From Candidatus Hydrogenedentota bacterium (lineage in GTDB: Bacteria; Hydrogenedentota; Hydrogenedentia; Hydrogenedentales; JAGMZX01): 64,000 nt of DNA. The position numbers and the translations under genes are program-made. Where the stretch lies: assembly GCA_029556545.1 (NCBI GenBank), contig JAKQEQ010000017.1, positions 202,699 through 266,698 of the forward strand. The letters are read 5' to 3'. Below are positions 35,410 through 44,835 of the stretch, piece after piece. Positions within the stretch are counted from its first letter, which is position 1; the number at the start of each line of letters is the position of its first letter. The notes beneath the pieces are model-generated. The model was not told where the DNA came from. It did not search any database and saw only the letters and a list, made by a program, of their open reading frames with translations.

Positions 35410-36177
35410 ATGTTCGGCTTCAAGAAGCGCCGCCGCCGTCGTTTGCGCGATCAGCCTTTTCCCGAGGCATGGCGCGAGACGCTTACGGCGGGCGTGCCGT
35501 ATTACCGGCGTCTGCCGGAAACGGACCGCGAGGAATTGCACGGCCACATCCACGTGCTGCTCGATGAAAAGAATTTCGAGGGCTGCGGCGGCATGCGACT
35601 CGATGACGCCGTGCGGCTCGCCATCGCCGCCCACGCAGGCATTCTCCTCCTGCACCGTGAGACCGAATACTATCCCCGGCTTTACTCGATTCTCGTATAC
35701 CCCTATGACTTCATCGTCGAGAAACTGGTGCACCACGAGGATGACCCGCTTCACGTTATCGGGGAGGACGTGCTCTCCGGCGAGGCGTGGGCGCAGGGCG
35801 CGGTGATCCTCTCATGGGACGGCATGCTCAAGAGCGTCAAGCATGACCGGGACGGCTACAACGTCGCGATCCACGAGTTCGCGCACCAGCTTGACATGGA
35901 GAACGGGCCGCCGGATGGATTCCCCTACATCCGCGACCGCGCGCTCCGGGCCGACTGGGCGCGGATCATGCACGCGGAATTCGATCGGCTCCAGCGCGAC
36001 GTGGACCGGGGCCGCGCCACCGTACTGGACGACTATGCCGCCGAGGACCCCGCCGAGTTCTTCGCCGTCGCCACCGAGTGCTTCTTCGAAATGCCGCGCC
36101 GCCTTCAGCGCCGCCACCCGGAACTTTACGACGTGCTCCGCCGGTTCTATTGTCAGGACCCGACGACGTTGTGGTGA
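35410..36177 (+). CDS. mtfA: MtfA-type zinc peptidase (M90)
   Basis: This 255-residue soluble metallopeptidase has HEFAHQLD (H155, E156, H159) and the downstream helix with DPAEFFAVATECFFE supplying the third ligand region. Family hallmarks are RLPETDREELHGHIHVLLDEKNFEGCGG (in parts: LHGHIHVLLDEK, NFEGCGG) and SGEAWAQGAVILSWD. In E. coli MtfA links to glucose regulation through Mlc. Here only the fold is clear. The basic N-terminus FKKRRRRRLRDQPF is usual. Confidence 0.92.
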   Translation: MFGFKKRRRRRLRDQPFPEAWRETLTAGVPYYRRLPETDREELHGHIHVLLDEKNFEGCGGMRLDDAVRLAIAAHAGILLLHRETEYYPRLYSILVYPYDFIVEKLVHHEDDPLHVIGEDVLSGEAWAQGAVILSWDGMLKSVKHDRDGYNVAIHEFAHQLDMENGPPDGFPYIRDRALRADWARIMHAEFDRLQRDVDRGRATVLDDYAAEDPAEFFAVATECFFEMPRRLQRRHPELYDVLRRFYCQDPTTLW

Positions 36178-36297
36178 CGTGAACGGAAGACTTCTTTGCG
36201 CGGCGCGTTGCGGCACGTTCGACGGGCCTTATGGCGCGACTGCGGATTAACGCGGTATAGTAGCGGCGGCTGTGAACAATCACAGGAGGCAAGTTCC

Positions 36298-37446
36298 ATG
36301 TGGATGCGGCAAATCGGCGCGGCGCTCGTGGCGGTCGGCGTGTGCTTCTTGATGGGCGCGGGTTGTGAACCCGGGGAGAAAGCGCGCATGTTCTTCATGG
36401 GTTTTACCCAGCGCCCCTATGCCGACGGGCTGGACGCGCTCGAGGACACGTTCGACCGCATTCGGCAGTACAGCGACATGGCTGTGTTCCATCTGGACGA
36501 AGGCGTGCCGTGGCCCGAGGCCCACGCCGGCGTATTGTACGCCGCCGAATTCGAGGGTTACCTCGACCTGCTCCGGGATCACCGCGCGCCGGAGGACGTA
36601 GTCTACCTCGGCGTGGCCTCCCTGGACCCGGGCCGCAAGGGACCGGCGGGCTACCGCGGCGCCACCGGGAACATGGCGTTGCCGTTCCCGTGGAACACTT
36701 ACACTTTATCGGACGAACCCATGATCCAGGCGTACACTAATTTCTGCCTGCGCCTCATCGAACGCTTCGCGCCGACGTATTTCAACTACGCCGTCGAGGC
36801 GAACGCATTGCTCCTCGAAAACCCGAACCTGTGGGACACCTACGTCGTATTTCTCGCGGAAGTGTACACCCGCCTCAAGGCCGCGCACCCCGACCTGATG
36901 ATCGGCCTGAGCGTCGCCCTGCGGCACCCGGATGCGCCGGAATCGGCCATGACGCGGACGCACATGAATGACCTGCTCCCCTATCTTGATTTCCTGGGCG
37001 TGAGCGTTTATCCGTACATCTTTTTCGGCGGGCTCGATCCCGGCAACCCGGCGGACCTGCAAGAGGGCTGGCTGCTCCAGGCGACGAGCCTCGCCAAAGG
37101 AAAGCCTGTGGCCGTCACGGAAACCGCATGGCCCGCGGAGAATCTCGAAATACCCGCGTTCGGCGTCTCGGTGGCCGCAACCCCGGATCGACAGGAAGCG
37201 TATGTCCGCCGCATGCTCGGCGGGGCCAGTGATATCAATGCCCTGTTTGTCGTGTGGCTGGCGATTGCGGACACCGACGTGGTCTGGGAATCCCTGCCTC
37301 CCGAATTCCAGGATTTCGCGGAGATTGTCCGCGACACCGGACTTTACGATGAGGCGCTCGAAGCGCGGCCCGCATTGGCCGCGTGGGACACCTGGCTGGC
37401 CAAGGAACGTATCGAGCCCGGCGTCAAAGTCTCTGCATTACCCTAG
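36298..37446 (+). CDS. Lipoprotein with glycosidase-like TIM barrel
   Basis: This 382-residue lipoprotein has a lipobox MGAGC near residues 19-23. The rest has the look of a TIM-barrel glycoside hydrolase similar to GH53/GH39-type enzymes: FFMGFTQRPY, SDMAVFHLDEGVPW, YFNYAVEANALLLENP, LDFLGVSVYPYIFFGG, PVAVTETAWPAENL and ALFVVWLAIAD. Glu in YAVEANALL and in VTETAWP would be the acid/base and nucleophile candidates. No family is certain. GGAGG precedes the ATG at 36298. Its stop overlaps the convergent cupin gene by four bases. Confidence 0.7.
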   Translation: MWMRQIGAALVAVGVCFLMGAGCEPGEKARMFFMGFTQRPYADGLDALEDTFDRIRQYSDMAVFHLDEGVPWPEAHAGVLYAAEFEGYLDLLRDHRAPEDVVYLGVASLDPGRKGPAGYRGATGNMALPFPWNTYTLSDEPMIQAYTNFCLRLIERFAPTYFNYAVEANALLLENPNLWDTYVVFLAEVYTRLKAAHPDLMIGLSVALRHPDAPESAMTRTHMNDLLPYLDFLGVSVYPYIFFGGLDPGNPADLQEGWLLQATSLAKGKPVAVTETAWPAENLEIPAFGVSVAATPDRQEAYVRRMLGGASDINALFVVWLAIADTDVVWESLPPEFQDFAEIVRDTGLYDEALEARPALAAWDTWLAKERIEPGVKVSALP

Positions 37447-37814
37447 CGCCGGCCCCCAGCCTCCGGCGGGGCTTCCACGAATACATCCTCGTAGTCGAAC
37501 GGCGGAATGCCGATGATGAGCGATTCGAGATCGCCTTCCGCATGGTGGACGTGCCCCGGCTTGATCCAGACGCAATCCCCTGCCTTGATCGGCACTTCCT
37601 CGCCGTCGATCACCAGCTTGCCGGACCCGCTCAGAACGTAATAATACTCGTCGGTTCGTTTGTGCCAATGCGGCGTGGCGTCGTCCGTCCTGAGCCGGGT
37701 GATGCTGGCGGGCGCGCCGTCATCCTTCTTCAACAACCGCTGGCGAAACCCGCAGATGCTCCGTTCCCGGGGCTGTTCGTCTGCGGACACCTTGATATAA
37801 GCCTCATCTTGCAT
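37443..37814 (-). CDS. Cupin-domain protein
   Basis: This 123-residue single-domain cupin has the metal-binding set HWHKRTDEYYYVLSGSGKL (H49, H51, E56) and GHVHHAEGDL (H90 region). Motif 1 spacing (GS..HWH....E) and motif 2 (PGHVHH) are both good. Small cupins act as isomerases, oxygenases or sugar-binding proteins; the role here is unknown. AAGGA stands nine bases before the ATG at 37814. Confidence 0.85.
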   Translation of the reverse strand: MQDEAYIKVSADEQPRERSICGFRQRLLKKDDGAPASITRLRTDDATPHWHKRTDEYYYVLSGSGKLVIDGEEVPIKAGDCVWIKPGHVHHAEGDLESLIIGIPPFDYEDVFVEAPPEAGGRR

Positions 37815-38012
37815 GGTACGGCGTCCTTCGGGGTTGAACCCGGCGCTACCTTAACTCGCGCTCGGAATTCGCATCAAGTCTGCCGCCGCCGCGCATGCCC
37901 CATCGCGCCCGGGCGTCTCGGGAATACGCGTGGCGGACCCTGGTGTTTGCGTTATGCTCCAGGTGTTAACTGTTTTCAACATGGGACGTGAGGAACGTAG
38001 GAAGGGCCATCC

Positions 38013-41000
38013 ATGCTTAAGCACCGCTCGCTTCGAAGAACGAATTCCGTATGCCGACCGAACTGTCTTCTCTTCGCCGTAATCGCGGCCTGCGTATTCG
38101 CGGGAACCGCGCGCGCCGCGGAAGACGTCGGGGCCAAAGCCAATCCAAAGGTCTTGTCGGGCAACGTGCTCGTATTCTTCGATCCATGCGGCGGCGCAAG
38201 TGACCACGTTTCGCCCGCCTTGGCAAATCTCGGGCTTACCGTAACCACTCATACGAATCTTGGCGACTTCCAAACCGCCCTCACCTCCGGTTCGTGGGAC
38301 CTCGTCATTGTCGATAGCTACAACAACAGCATATCCGACGCCGTGCTCGACGACCTGGTTGCCTATCATGGCGCCGTCGGCAAGATAATATTCAGTAATT
38401 GGAACCTGCTGGGCGCCGCCGCCCATCCGTTCGTCGCGCTTGCCGGCGTTTCGGTGGTTGACCAATACAGCATTCCGGAGCCCATCCAAGCCTGGAACGC
38501 CTCGCCGTTGTTCACCACACCGAACGCTGTGCCGACCCTCGATAACCTGCTAAACCAATGCGACGTCGATGGCCAGTATCTTGAACCGACCACCGCCACC
38601 GCACACGCCGGCTACGAACCCACCCCCACCACCGATCGAGCCGCCATCACGGTGGACCCCACCGGGCGCATCATCCTCAACGGTTTCATGCCCCAGTTGG
38701 CCACCGCGGACAATGACAGCGACGGCAAGACGGACATGGTCGAGCTTTACGAGAACGAGATCACGTTCCTGCTGACCCATGCGGCGTGCCCGCAGAACTT
38801 CGCGCCCGGCGTGCGCGTCGCGTGTACCGTGGACAACCCCGACGGCAGTCCCTGTATCGTCAAGGGGACCAGGGGCACGATCATCTGCGCTACTGGTCTT
38901 CCCGGCTACGATTGGCTCGTCCGGTGGGACGGCATCGCCTGCGGCCACGATGGAAGTTTCGAATTCGGCGGCTGCGGCACGGTGCAGCCGGACAAGGGTT
39001 GGTACGTTGCGGAATCGGACATCGAGGTGGTCTGCGAAGACTGCGTTGACCACGGTTCCGGCATGTTCAACCCGGGTGACCGCGTCATCTCCCTTGTCGA
39101 TAACCCGGACGGCAATCCCTGTATCATGGCCGGAACGGTCGGTACGGTTATTTGCTATGACCCTGGCTATCCGCAGTGGCTCGTCGAATGGGATAACATC
39201 GCCTGCGGCCACAGCGGCGGAATCTGCGGCGCTACCGCGCCCGGTCAGGGCTGGTGGGTTTCCGAGTGCGTGATCTCGCATCTGCCCGGCGGCATCGAGC
39301 CCTGCCAGCAAGTCTTCGCACCCGGCGTCCGTGTCGCAAGCAAAGTGGATAACCCGGACGGCAGCCCGTGCATCGTCACTGGAACCAAGGGCACGATAAT
39401 TTGCTCAGGCGGTCTTCCCGGATTCGATTGGCTCGTTCGATGGGACGGCATCGACTGTGGACACGATGGTCACTATCTCTTTGGCGGCTGCGGCATCGTC
39501 CAACCAAACAAGGGCTGGTATGTCCTCGAATCCGAAATCGAAGTGATTTGTGAGGACTGTATTGACCACGGCCCCGACATGTTCACTCCAGGGGACCGCG
39601 TCGTCTCACTCATAGATAATCCGGACGGCAATCCCTGCCTCATGACGGGCGACACCGGCACGGTCGTGTGTTACCTTGCCGGCGGCACAGAGAATTGGTT
39701 GGTTGAATGGGACGGGATCGCTTGCGGTCACGACGGATTCGGGTTCTGCGGATTCACGGCGCCAGGCACCGGTTGGCATATGTCCGAGTGCACTATCTCG
39801 TTCTTGCCCGGCGCCGAAGGCGAGGGCGAAGGTGAAGGCGAAGGTGAAGGCGAAGGTGAAGGTGAAGGCGAGGGTGAAGGCGAGGGTGAAGGCGAGCCGG
39901 ACTGCACCGGTTCAACATGGACACAGGCGACGGGATCTGCGGATTGGACCGGTCGCGAGGAATTCGGCGCGACCGTCTTTGACGGCAAGATGTGGGTCAT
40001 GGGTGGCAGTGACGTCAACTTCACCATCCAGGACGACGTCTGGTATTCCTCCGACGGCGTGAACTGGGCCGAGGCCACGGGCAGCGCCGCGTTCGGCGAC
40101 CGGCAGAATCCCCGCGCACTGGCCTACGACAACAGGCTCTGGCTCATCGGCGGCATCAACGTCAACGATGTGTGGTCGTCCTCTGACGGCGTGACCTGGA
40201 CCGAGGCGACGCCGAACGCCGACTGGAGCGCGCGCCGCGACATTGCGGCCGTCGTATTCGACGGCAAGATGTGGGTGCTTGGCGGCCACGACGGTGTTAG
40301 CTACGTGAACGACGTTTGGTACTCGACAAACGGCGCGGACTGGACGCAAGCCACAGGCAACGCCGGTTGGCCCGGTCGTCAGGACCACGTCGCGGTTGTT
40401 TGCGGCGACCGCATGTGGGTCATGGGCGGCAACGGCCTTGACGGCCTTCTGGACGACGTCTGGTATTCCTCCGACGGCGTGAACTGGACCGAGGCCACGT
40501 CGAGCGCGCCGTGGGGTCCCCGGCGCGACCTCGCGGCCGCGGCCGCGGGCGGCAAGCTCTGGGTGCTCGGCGGCGACCCGGGCGGCGGCCACCTCGGCGA
40601 CGTCTGGTCGTCCGAAAACGGCGCGGATTGGTCCTTGGCGAACGCGGCAGCCTTCCCCGCGCGGCGGCTGCACCAAGCGCTGGTTCATGACGACCGGATC
40701 TGGGTCCTCGGCGGCCAGGTGATGGGTGTTGGCGATGACGATGACGTCTGGTATACGGAGATGCCGTGCGTCGGCGACTGCCCCGGTGAAGGCGAAGGCG
40801 AGGGTGAAGGTGAAGGCGAGGGCGAAGGCGAGGGCGAGGGCGAGGGTGAAGGCGAGGGTGAAGGCGAAGGCGAGGGCGAAGGCGAGGGTGAAGGCGAAGG
40901 CGAGGGCGAAGGCGTGGTCATATGCATCGAGCAATTGGACGAGAGCCAGGAAGTGCCTGTGCCGAACCCGATGACGGGCGCGACCGGTACGGCCACCTTC

Positions 41001-41726
41001 AGGCTGTTGCCGAATGATACGGTCCTGTTGCGCGTCGAGCACGATGTGGTCAGCCCAACCGCCGCGCATATCCATATTGCTCCCCCGGGCGCGCCGGGAC
41101 CCGTCGTAATCAACCTCGGCGACCCGACCAGCCCCATCGAGTTCGTGCTGACCATCGAGCAGTACAACACCGTGACTTTCGGCCACTACATTAACGTTCA
41201 TAGCGCCGCGAACCCCGCGGGCCAGATTCGCGCCGATATCGATTGTCCGATCATTGGCGGCGAAGGCGAGGGCGAAGGCGAGGGTGAAGGTGAGGGTGAA
41301 GGCGAAGGCGAAGGCGAAGGTGAAGGCGAAGGTGAAGGCGAAGGTGAGGGTGAAGGCGAAGGTGAAGGCGAAGGTGAAGGCGAAGGTGAAGGCGAAGGCG
41401 AAGGTGAAGGCGAAACCGGCACACACACCGCCGACCAGGACGGTGATTTCATGATCAACCTGACCGAGTTGTTGCGCGTGATACAGTTCTACAACTCGGG
41501 CGGCTTCCACTGCGCCGAGAATCCCGGCGACACCGAGGACGGCTATGTGCCCGGCCCCGGCGCGAACCACAGTTGTCCGCCCCACTCCGCGGACTACGAC
41601 GGCGGCGGCCCAAGTTGGACGATCACGTTGACGGAGTTGCTGCGGATCATCCAGTTCTACAACATCGGCGGATATCATTTCTGCCCGCTCGACGGCACGG
41701 AGGACACTTTCTGCCCGGGACTCTGA
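38013..41726 (+). CDS. Giant secreted modular protein (Glu-Gly linkers, kelch-like, CHRD, dockerin-like)
   Basis: This 1,237-residue protein has a signal peptide ([15 protein letters not shown]) and an alpha/beta domain at about 45-250 ([40 protein letters not shown]), similar to ThuA/GATase-like folds. Four Cys-rich modules of about 80 residues follow in A-B-A-B order (263-601). Then come a Glu-Gly linker (602-628), about six kelch-like repeats (629-924, with GKMWVMGG and [12 protein letters not shown]), and linker 2 (925-967). A CHRD-type domain (about 969-1081, [28 protein letters not shown]) and linker 3 (1083-1134) follow. Two EF-hand-like segments with LTELLR.IQFYN end the protein. It is likely exported and surface-bound; ligand unknown. 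Confidence 0.85.
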   Translation: MLKHRSLRRTNSVCRPNCLLFAVIAACVFAGTARAAEDVGAKANPKVLSGNVLVFFDPCGGASDHVSPALANLGLTVTTHTNLGDFQTALTSGSWDLVIVDSYNNSISDAVLDDLVAYHGAVGKIIFSNWNLLGAAAHPFVALAGVSVVDQYSIPEPIQAWNASPLFTTPNAVPTLDNLLNQCDVDGQYLEPTTATAHAGYEPTPTTDRAAITVDPTGRIILNGFMPQLATADNDSDGKTDMVELYENEITFLLTHAACPQNFAPGVRVACTVDNPDGSPCIVKGTRGTIICATGLPGYDWLVRWDGIACGHDGSFEFGGCGTVQPDKGWYVAESDIEVVCEDCVDHGSGMFNPGDRVISLVDNPDGNPCIMAGTVGTVICYDPGYPQWLVEWDNIACGHSGGICGATAPGQGWWVSECVISHLPGGIEPCQQVFAPGVRVASKVDNPDGSPCIVTGTKGTIICSGGLPGFDWLVRWDGIDCGHDGHYLFGGCGIVQPNKGWYVLESEIEVICEDCIDHGPDMFTPGDRVVSLIDNPDGNPCLMTGDTGTVVCYLAGGTENWLVEWDGIACGHDGFGFCGFTAPGTGWHMSECTISFLPGAEGEGEGEGEGEGEGEGEGEGEGEGEGEPDCTGSTWTQATGSADWTGREEFGATVFDGKMWVMGGSDVNFTIQDDVWYSSDGVNWAEATGSAAFGDRQNPRALAYDNRLWLIGGINVNDVWSSSDGVTWTEATPNADWSARRDIAAVVFDGKMWVLGGHDGVSYVNDVWYSTNGADWTQATGNAGWPGRQDHVAVVCGDRMWVMGGNGLDGLLDDVWYSSDGVNWTEATSSAPWGPRRDLAAAAAGGKLWVLGGDPGGGHLGDVWSSENGADWSLANAAAFPARRLHQALVHDDRIWVLGGQVMGVGDDDDVWYTEMPCVGDCPGEGEGEGEGEGEGEGEGEGEGEGEGEGEGEGEGEGEGEGEGEGVVICIEQLDESQEVPVPNPMTGATGTATFRLLPNDTVLLRVEHDVVSPTAAHIHIAPPGAPGPVVINLGDPTSPIEFVLTIEQYNTVTFGHYINVHSAANPAGQIRADIDCPIIGGEGEGEGEGEGEGEGEGEGEGEGEGEGEGEGEGEGEGEGEGEGEGEGEGEGETGTHTADQDGDFMINLTELLRVIQFYNSGGFHCAENPGDTEDGYVPGPGANHSCPPHSADYDGGGPSWTITLTELLRIIQFYNIGGYHFCPLDGTEDTFCPGL
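39816..39896 (+). repeat. Glu-Gly coding microsatellite 1
   Basis: Thirteen GE codon pairs plus a final E alternate gaa/gag with ggc/ggt. They form the linker between the Cys-rich modules and the kelch-like domain. The near-pure hexanucleotide structure makes replication slippage likely. Confidence 0.9.
40785..40913 (+). repeat. Glu-Gly coding microsatellite 2
   Basis: Twenty-one Gly-Glu codon pairs form the linker between the kelch-like domain and the CHRD-like domain. The synonymous pattern differs from microsatellite 1, with more gag and ggc codons. Confidence 0.9.
41259..41414 (+). repeat. Glu-Gly coding microsatellite 3
   Basis: Twenty-six Gly-Glu codon pairs make the longest linker, placed before the dockerin-like C-terminus. 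It is mostly gaa with alternating ggc and ggt codons. Confidence 0.9.
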
Positions 41727-42045
41727 CGAAGCGGCGCCCGTCCGCGCAAACGGATTGACACGCGACCCGCCCACCGGCGTGACCGGCGGGGCAGGGTTAA
41801 CGAGAGATACAAACTAGACCAGGTGGATAGTCGCCCCGCTCTCCCTGAGGAGGGCGGGGCGACGCCTTACTTCACGTTGCCCGATTGCCATGCGTGGGCG
41901 CGCAGGCCGTATGCTCGCCGTTCTGTGCGCATTTCCCGGGGATTGTGGTAGACTCATCGTGCGCGAGCGGCGCCACCCTGCGCATGCGCGCGCCGCCGCG
42001 ACAAGCGGTCTCCGACAAGGTTACGGCCACAACCGGACTCCCTGA
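41727..42045 (+). other. Intergenic region with hairpins
   Basis: This stretch of about 320 bp lies between the giant protein gene and the acetyltransferase gene. It contains a CCCGCC/GGCGGG hairpin near 41768-41792 and the strong hairpin at 41830-41863, listed separately. I saw no gene and no clear promoter. Confidence 0.5.
41830..41863 (+). terminator. Strong hairpin, probable terminator
   Basis: GTCGCCCCGC and GCGGGGCGAC pair perfectly, and the stem continues inward through CTCC/GGAG to a tetraloop (about 15 bp with one G-T pair). No T-run follows, so it may be a weak or factor-assisted terminator. It is well placed to end transcripts of the giant gene. Confidence 0.55.
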
Positions 42046-42612
42046 ATGCAGCGGCCAAAGGCGGGCCAGTCCGTGCACGGGACAGTGGAAACATCGCAGG
42101 AACATGACTCAGGCGGCGGGGCGGAGACGTCCCCGGCGACGGGCGAACTGCGTAAGCCGAAGTTGACGGAGGTAGTCGCCCTGAAGGCGCTGATCGACGG
42201 CGCGGGCGGCGCGGTACTTTCGCGCGAGTTGCGGGAACTCTACGAGAACGTGCGGGATTTCTACGTGTACGTGGACGAGCGGGGCTTGGGCGGCTGTGTG
42301 GCGTTGCACATCGACATGATCGATCTCGCGGAGGTGCGCACGCTCGTGGTGCGGCCCGACTTGCAGCGCCGCGGCATCGGGCGGCGGCTCCTCGCGGCCG
42401 TACTCGACGAGGCGCGGGGACTGGATATCGCGCGGGTCTACGCGTTTACGCGGGAACCGGCGTTTTTCGGGAGAAACGGATTCTACGCGGTGGACCGCTC
42501 GGAACTGCCGTACAAGGTGTTCAAGGACTGCACCCGTTGCCGGCTCTTTCCGGGCTGCGATGAGACCGCGATGGTGAAAGACCTCCGTTCGGTGCGGAAC
42601 CAAGGAGATTGA
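42046..42612 (+). CDS. ArgA-like GNAT N-acetyltransferase
   Basis: This 188-residue GNAT protein has the acetyl-CoA loop VVRPDLQRRGIGRRLLAAVL and strands DFYVYVDERGLGGCVALH. The ending FFGRNGFYAVDRSELPYKVF then DCTRCRLFPGCDETAMV matches short single-domain N-acetylglutamate synthases (ArgA-like) that lack the kinase domain. It would provide the first step of arginine synthesis from glutamate. It is followed four bases later by proC, another glutamate-derived amino-acid gene. The N-terminal 40 residues are low-complexity, so the true start may be later. Confidence 0.78.
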   Translation: MQRPKAGQSVHGTVETSQEHDSGGGAETSPATGELRKPKLTEVVALKALIDGAGGAVLSRELRELYENVRDFYVYVDERGLGGCVALHIDMIDLAEVRTLVVRPDLQRRGIGRRLLAAVLDEARGLDIARVYAFTREPAFFGRNGFYAVDRSELPYKVFKDCTRCRLFPGCDETAMVKDLRSVRNQGD

Positions 42613-42616
42613 CGCG

Positions 42617-43423
42617 ATGTTGCAGGGCATTATCGGCTTCCTGGGCTACGGCAACATGGGTTCGGCCATCCTCGAGGGGTTGATCGAGGCGGGCGTGCTC
42701 ACCGGCAAATACGCGGCCGTGTATGACCCGGTCCCGGACCGCCTGCTCGCCGCGGAGAGCCTCGGAGCGACCGTCGCGGCGAACGCGCAAGCGCTCGCGG
42801 GCATGAGCGACGTACTCGTGCTTGCCGTGAAGCCCCAGATCATGAACGAGGCGCTTCAGGAAGCGCGTAAGGGCGTCAAACCGGACATACTTGTAATATC
42901 CATCGCGGCGGGCATCTCGATTGCCTTTATCCGCGAGCGGCTCGGCGATAATGTCCGCATCGTCCGCGTCATGCCGAACACGCCCGCCATGGTCAACGCC
43001 GGCGCGGCGGGCATCGCGCTCGGGGCTAATTGCACCGGGGACGACGCTGCCGTGGCGCGGACGATCTTCGAGGCGGTCGGAGTTGCGGAGATCGTCCAGG
43101 AAAAGGACCTGGACGTGGTGACCGCGTTGAGCGGCAGCGGGCCGGCGTATTTCTTCTACATGGTCGAGTGCCTCGTGAACGCCGCCGTGAACGAAGGCCT
43201 CCGTGAGGAACAGGCCACGCGCCTCGCCGCGCAGACACTCATGGGCGCGGGCAAACTCCTCGCGAGCAGCGGCGAATCCGCGGCGACCTTGCGCGAGCGC
43301 GTCACCTCGAAGGGCGGAACGACGGAGGCCGCATTGCGCTGCATGCGCGAGGAGCGCTTCGCCGACATTGTGGGAAAGGCTGTGCGCGCGGCGGCCGCGC
43401 GATCGCGCGAATTGGGCGCGTAA
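42617..43423 (+). CDS. proC: Pyrroline-5-carboxylate reductase
   Basis: This 268-residue enzyme makes the last step of proline synthesis. NAD(P)-binding motif IGFLGYGNMGSAILEGLI lies at the start. Further family motifs are VLAVKPQIM, VRVMPNTPAMVNAGAAGIA, VTALSGSGPAYFFYMVE and TLRERVTSKGGTTEAAL. Length matches the family. It is followed by a DivIVA-like gene, the well-known proC-divIVA neighbourhood. Confidence 0.96.
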   Translation: MLQGIIGFLGYGNMGSAILEGLIEAGVLTGKYAAVYDPVPDRLLAAESLGATVAANAQALAGMSDVLVLAVKPQIMNEALQEARKGVKPDILVISIAAGISIAFIRERLGDNVRIVRVMPNTPAMVNAGAAGIALGANCTGDDAAVARTIFEAVGVAEIVQEKDLDVVTALSGSGPAYFFYMVECLVNAAVNEGLREEQATRLAAQTLMGAGKLLASSGESAATLRERVTSKGGTTEAALRCMREERFADIVGKAVRAAAARSRELGA

Positions 43424-43471
43424 CACGGGTGAATAGCGCGCCGGGGCGCGCGTCCTGATCCGGGAGCAACT

Positions 43472-44035
43472 ATGCGAAGAGACAGGGTCGTATCCGAGGT
43501 GCTCGGCGAAGAAGCGGCCATCACGCCGAGCGACCTCTACAACATGCAGTTCAAGACCGCCGCGTTCGGCGGCTACGACAAGGCCGAGGTCGACGGATTC
43601 CTCGAGCGCGTCGCGGACGTGTTCGAGGACCTGGTCCACCAAGTAGCCCACCTCAAGCAGAAGTGCGAGGAACAGCGGGCGGACATCGAGACGTTCCGCG
43701 ACCTCGAAGTCACGCTTAAGGCCGCCCTCGACAGCATACAAAATTACAAGCAGGAAATCGTCGATTCCGCCCGCCGCGAAGCGAACGCCATCATCGAGGA
43801 GGCCCGCGCCGTCAAGGCGAAGGCCGAAGCCGAGGCGCGGAAAATGCCCGACGGCATCGAGCGCGAGGCCCGGGCGCTGCGCGACCTGCGCGACAGCCTC
43901 CGCAACAACCTGCGCGCCATTCTCGAGGCCCACGCGATCCTGCTCGATAAAATCCCCCTGGCCGACGATCGGCGATTTACCCCGCACGCCCACGAAGCCC
44001 CGCCCGCGCCGCCGACCGAGGAGGCTGCGTCATGA
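43472..44035 (+). CDS. DivIVA-like coiled-coil protein
   Basis: This 187-residue protein has a DivIVA N-terminal domain, ITPSDLYNMQFKTAAFGGYD then KAEVDGFLERVADVFEDL. Coiled coil follows (QVAHLKQKCEEQRADIETF, ALRDLRDSLRNNLRAILEAH). DivIVA/GpsB proteins mark curved membrane or division sites and recruit cell-wall machinery. Its stop overlaps the lolA-like ATG by four bases. Some residues at the very start (MRRDRVVSEVLGEEAA) extend beyond the usual DivIVA N-terminus. Confidence 0.88.
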   Translation: MRRDRVVSEVLGEEAAITPSDLYNMQFKTAAFGGYDKAEVDGFLERVADVFEDLVHQVAHLKQKCEEQRADIETFRDLEVTLKAALDSIQNYKQEIVDSARREANAIIEEARAVKAKAEAEARKMPDGIEREARALRDLRDSLRNNLRAILEAHAILLDKIPLADDRRFTPHAHEAPPAPPTEEAAS

Positions 44036-44835
44036 TCGCCCTTGCCTGCATGGCGGCGGCATTGCTCACGGCGGGCGGCGCGTCGGATTTCGACGCCTTC
44101 ATAAAGGAGTTCGCGATCAAGCGCGCGGGCGTCCGTTCACTCGAGGCGCAATTCATCGAAACCAGCCTTCTGCCCGATGAACGCCTCCAGACGCGGGGCA
44201 GCCTCCTCTACGCCAAGCCGCGCCGCATCCTCTATCGCACCGAAGACCCCGATCGCGTCACCCTCGTCGATGGCCGCTACGGATACGAATACGAGCCGGA
44301 CGTCAAGCAACTCATGATGTACGACCTCGACCAATTCCCCCAGGTGGACGCCTTCTTCCTCGGGTTCGATGAGGATATCGAATCCCTGCGCGAGTCGTAC
44401 CAGGTCGAGGTCTTCACCGCGCTCGAAGACGGACGCCGCAGCTGCGGCATCAAGCTCAAGCCCAAACCCGAGGACGCCGACAACGCCTTCTTCTCCGAGG
44501 TCGCTATCTACCTGCGCGAGGCGGACTTCCTCCCCGTCCGCGTCTACATCGACAACGAGGAAGACTCGAAGACCATCATCGACATCGACGAGTCGAGCTA
44601 CGTCATCAACGGCCCGTTACGCCCCGAACAGACCCAGCTTCACGTGGCCGAGGGCACGGACGTCATCCTGAACAACGAGGTCCTGCGCACCGTCGGCTCC
44701 GGCGGCGAACGCCTGCCCGATCCCATCCCGTTCGAGGGCGCGCCCGACGACGCGCCGCCGCCGGAAGCAGCGGGAAAGCCGCTCGTCGAGGAAGCCGAAC
44801 TGCCGCCGCCCGCGCCGCCCGTGGAGACGCCGTGA
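44032..44835 (+). CDS. LolA-like outer-membrane lipoprotein carrier
   Basis: This 267-residue exported protein has a short signal peptide (LACMAAALLTAGGA). The LolA fold follows: SLEAQFIETSLLPDERLQTR, GSLLYAKPRRILYRTEDPDR, VTLVDGRYGYEYEPDVKQLM and CGIKLKPKPED. LolA carries lipoproteins across the periplasm to the outer membrane, so a diderm envelope is implied. The C-terminus is extended by about 60 Pro/Glu-rich residues. It overlaps divIVA before it and maf after it. Confidence 0.85.
   Translation: MIALACMAAALLTAGGASDFDAFIKEFAIKRAGVRSLEAQFIETSLLPDERLQTRGSLLYAKPRRILYRTEDPDRVTLVDGRYGYEYEPDVKQLMMYDLDQFPQVDAFFLGFDEDIESLRESYQVEVFTALEDGRRSCGIKLKPKPEDADNAFFSEVAIYLREADFLPVRVYIDNEEDSKTIIDIDESSYVINGPLRPEQTQLHVAEGTDVILNNEVLRTVGSGGERLPDPIPFEGAPDDAPPPEAAGKPLVEEAELPPPAPPVETP

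Noticed and set aside
39816-41414. Regular repeats that might suggest a CRISPR array
   Set aside because: The units are in-frame Glu-Gly codons within one long reading frame, with no unique spacers.
39912-41774. A 620-codon open frame on the minus strand across the giant protein gene
   Set aside because: It is the antisense of the Glu-Gly repeats and high-GC coding sequence. Its translation is low-complexity Ala/Phe/Thr runs with no ribosome-binding site.
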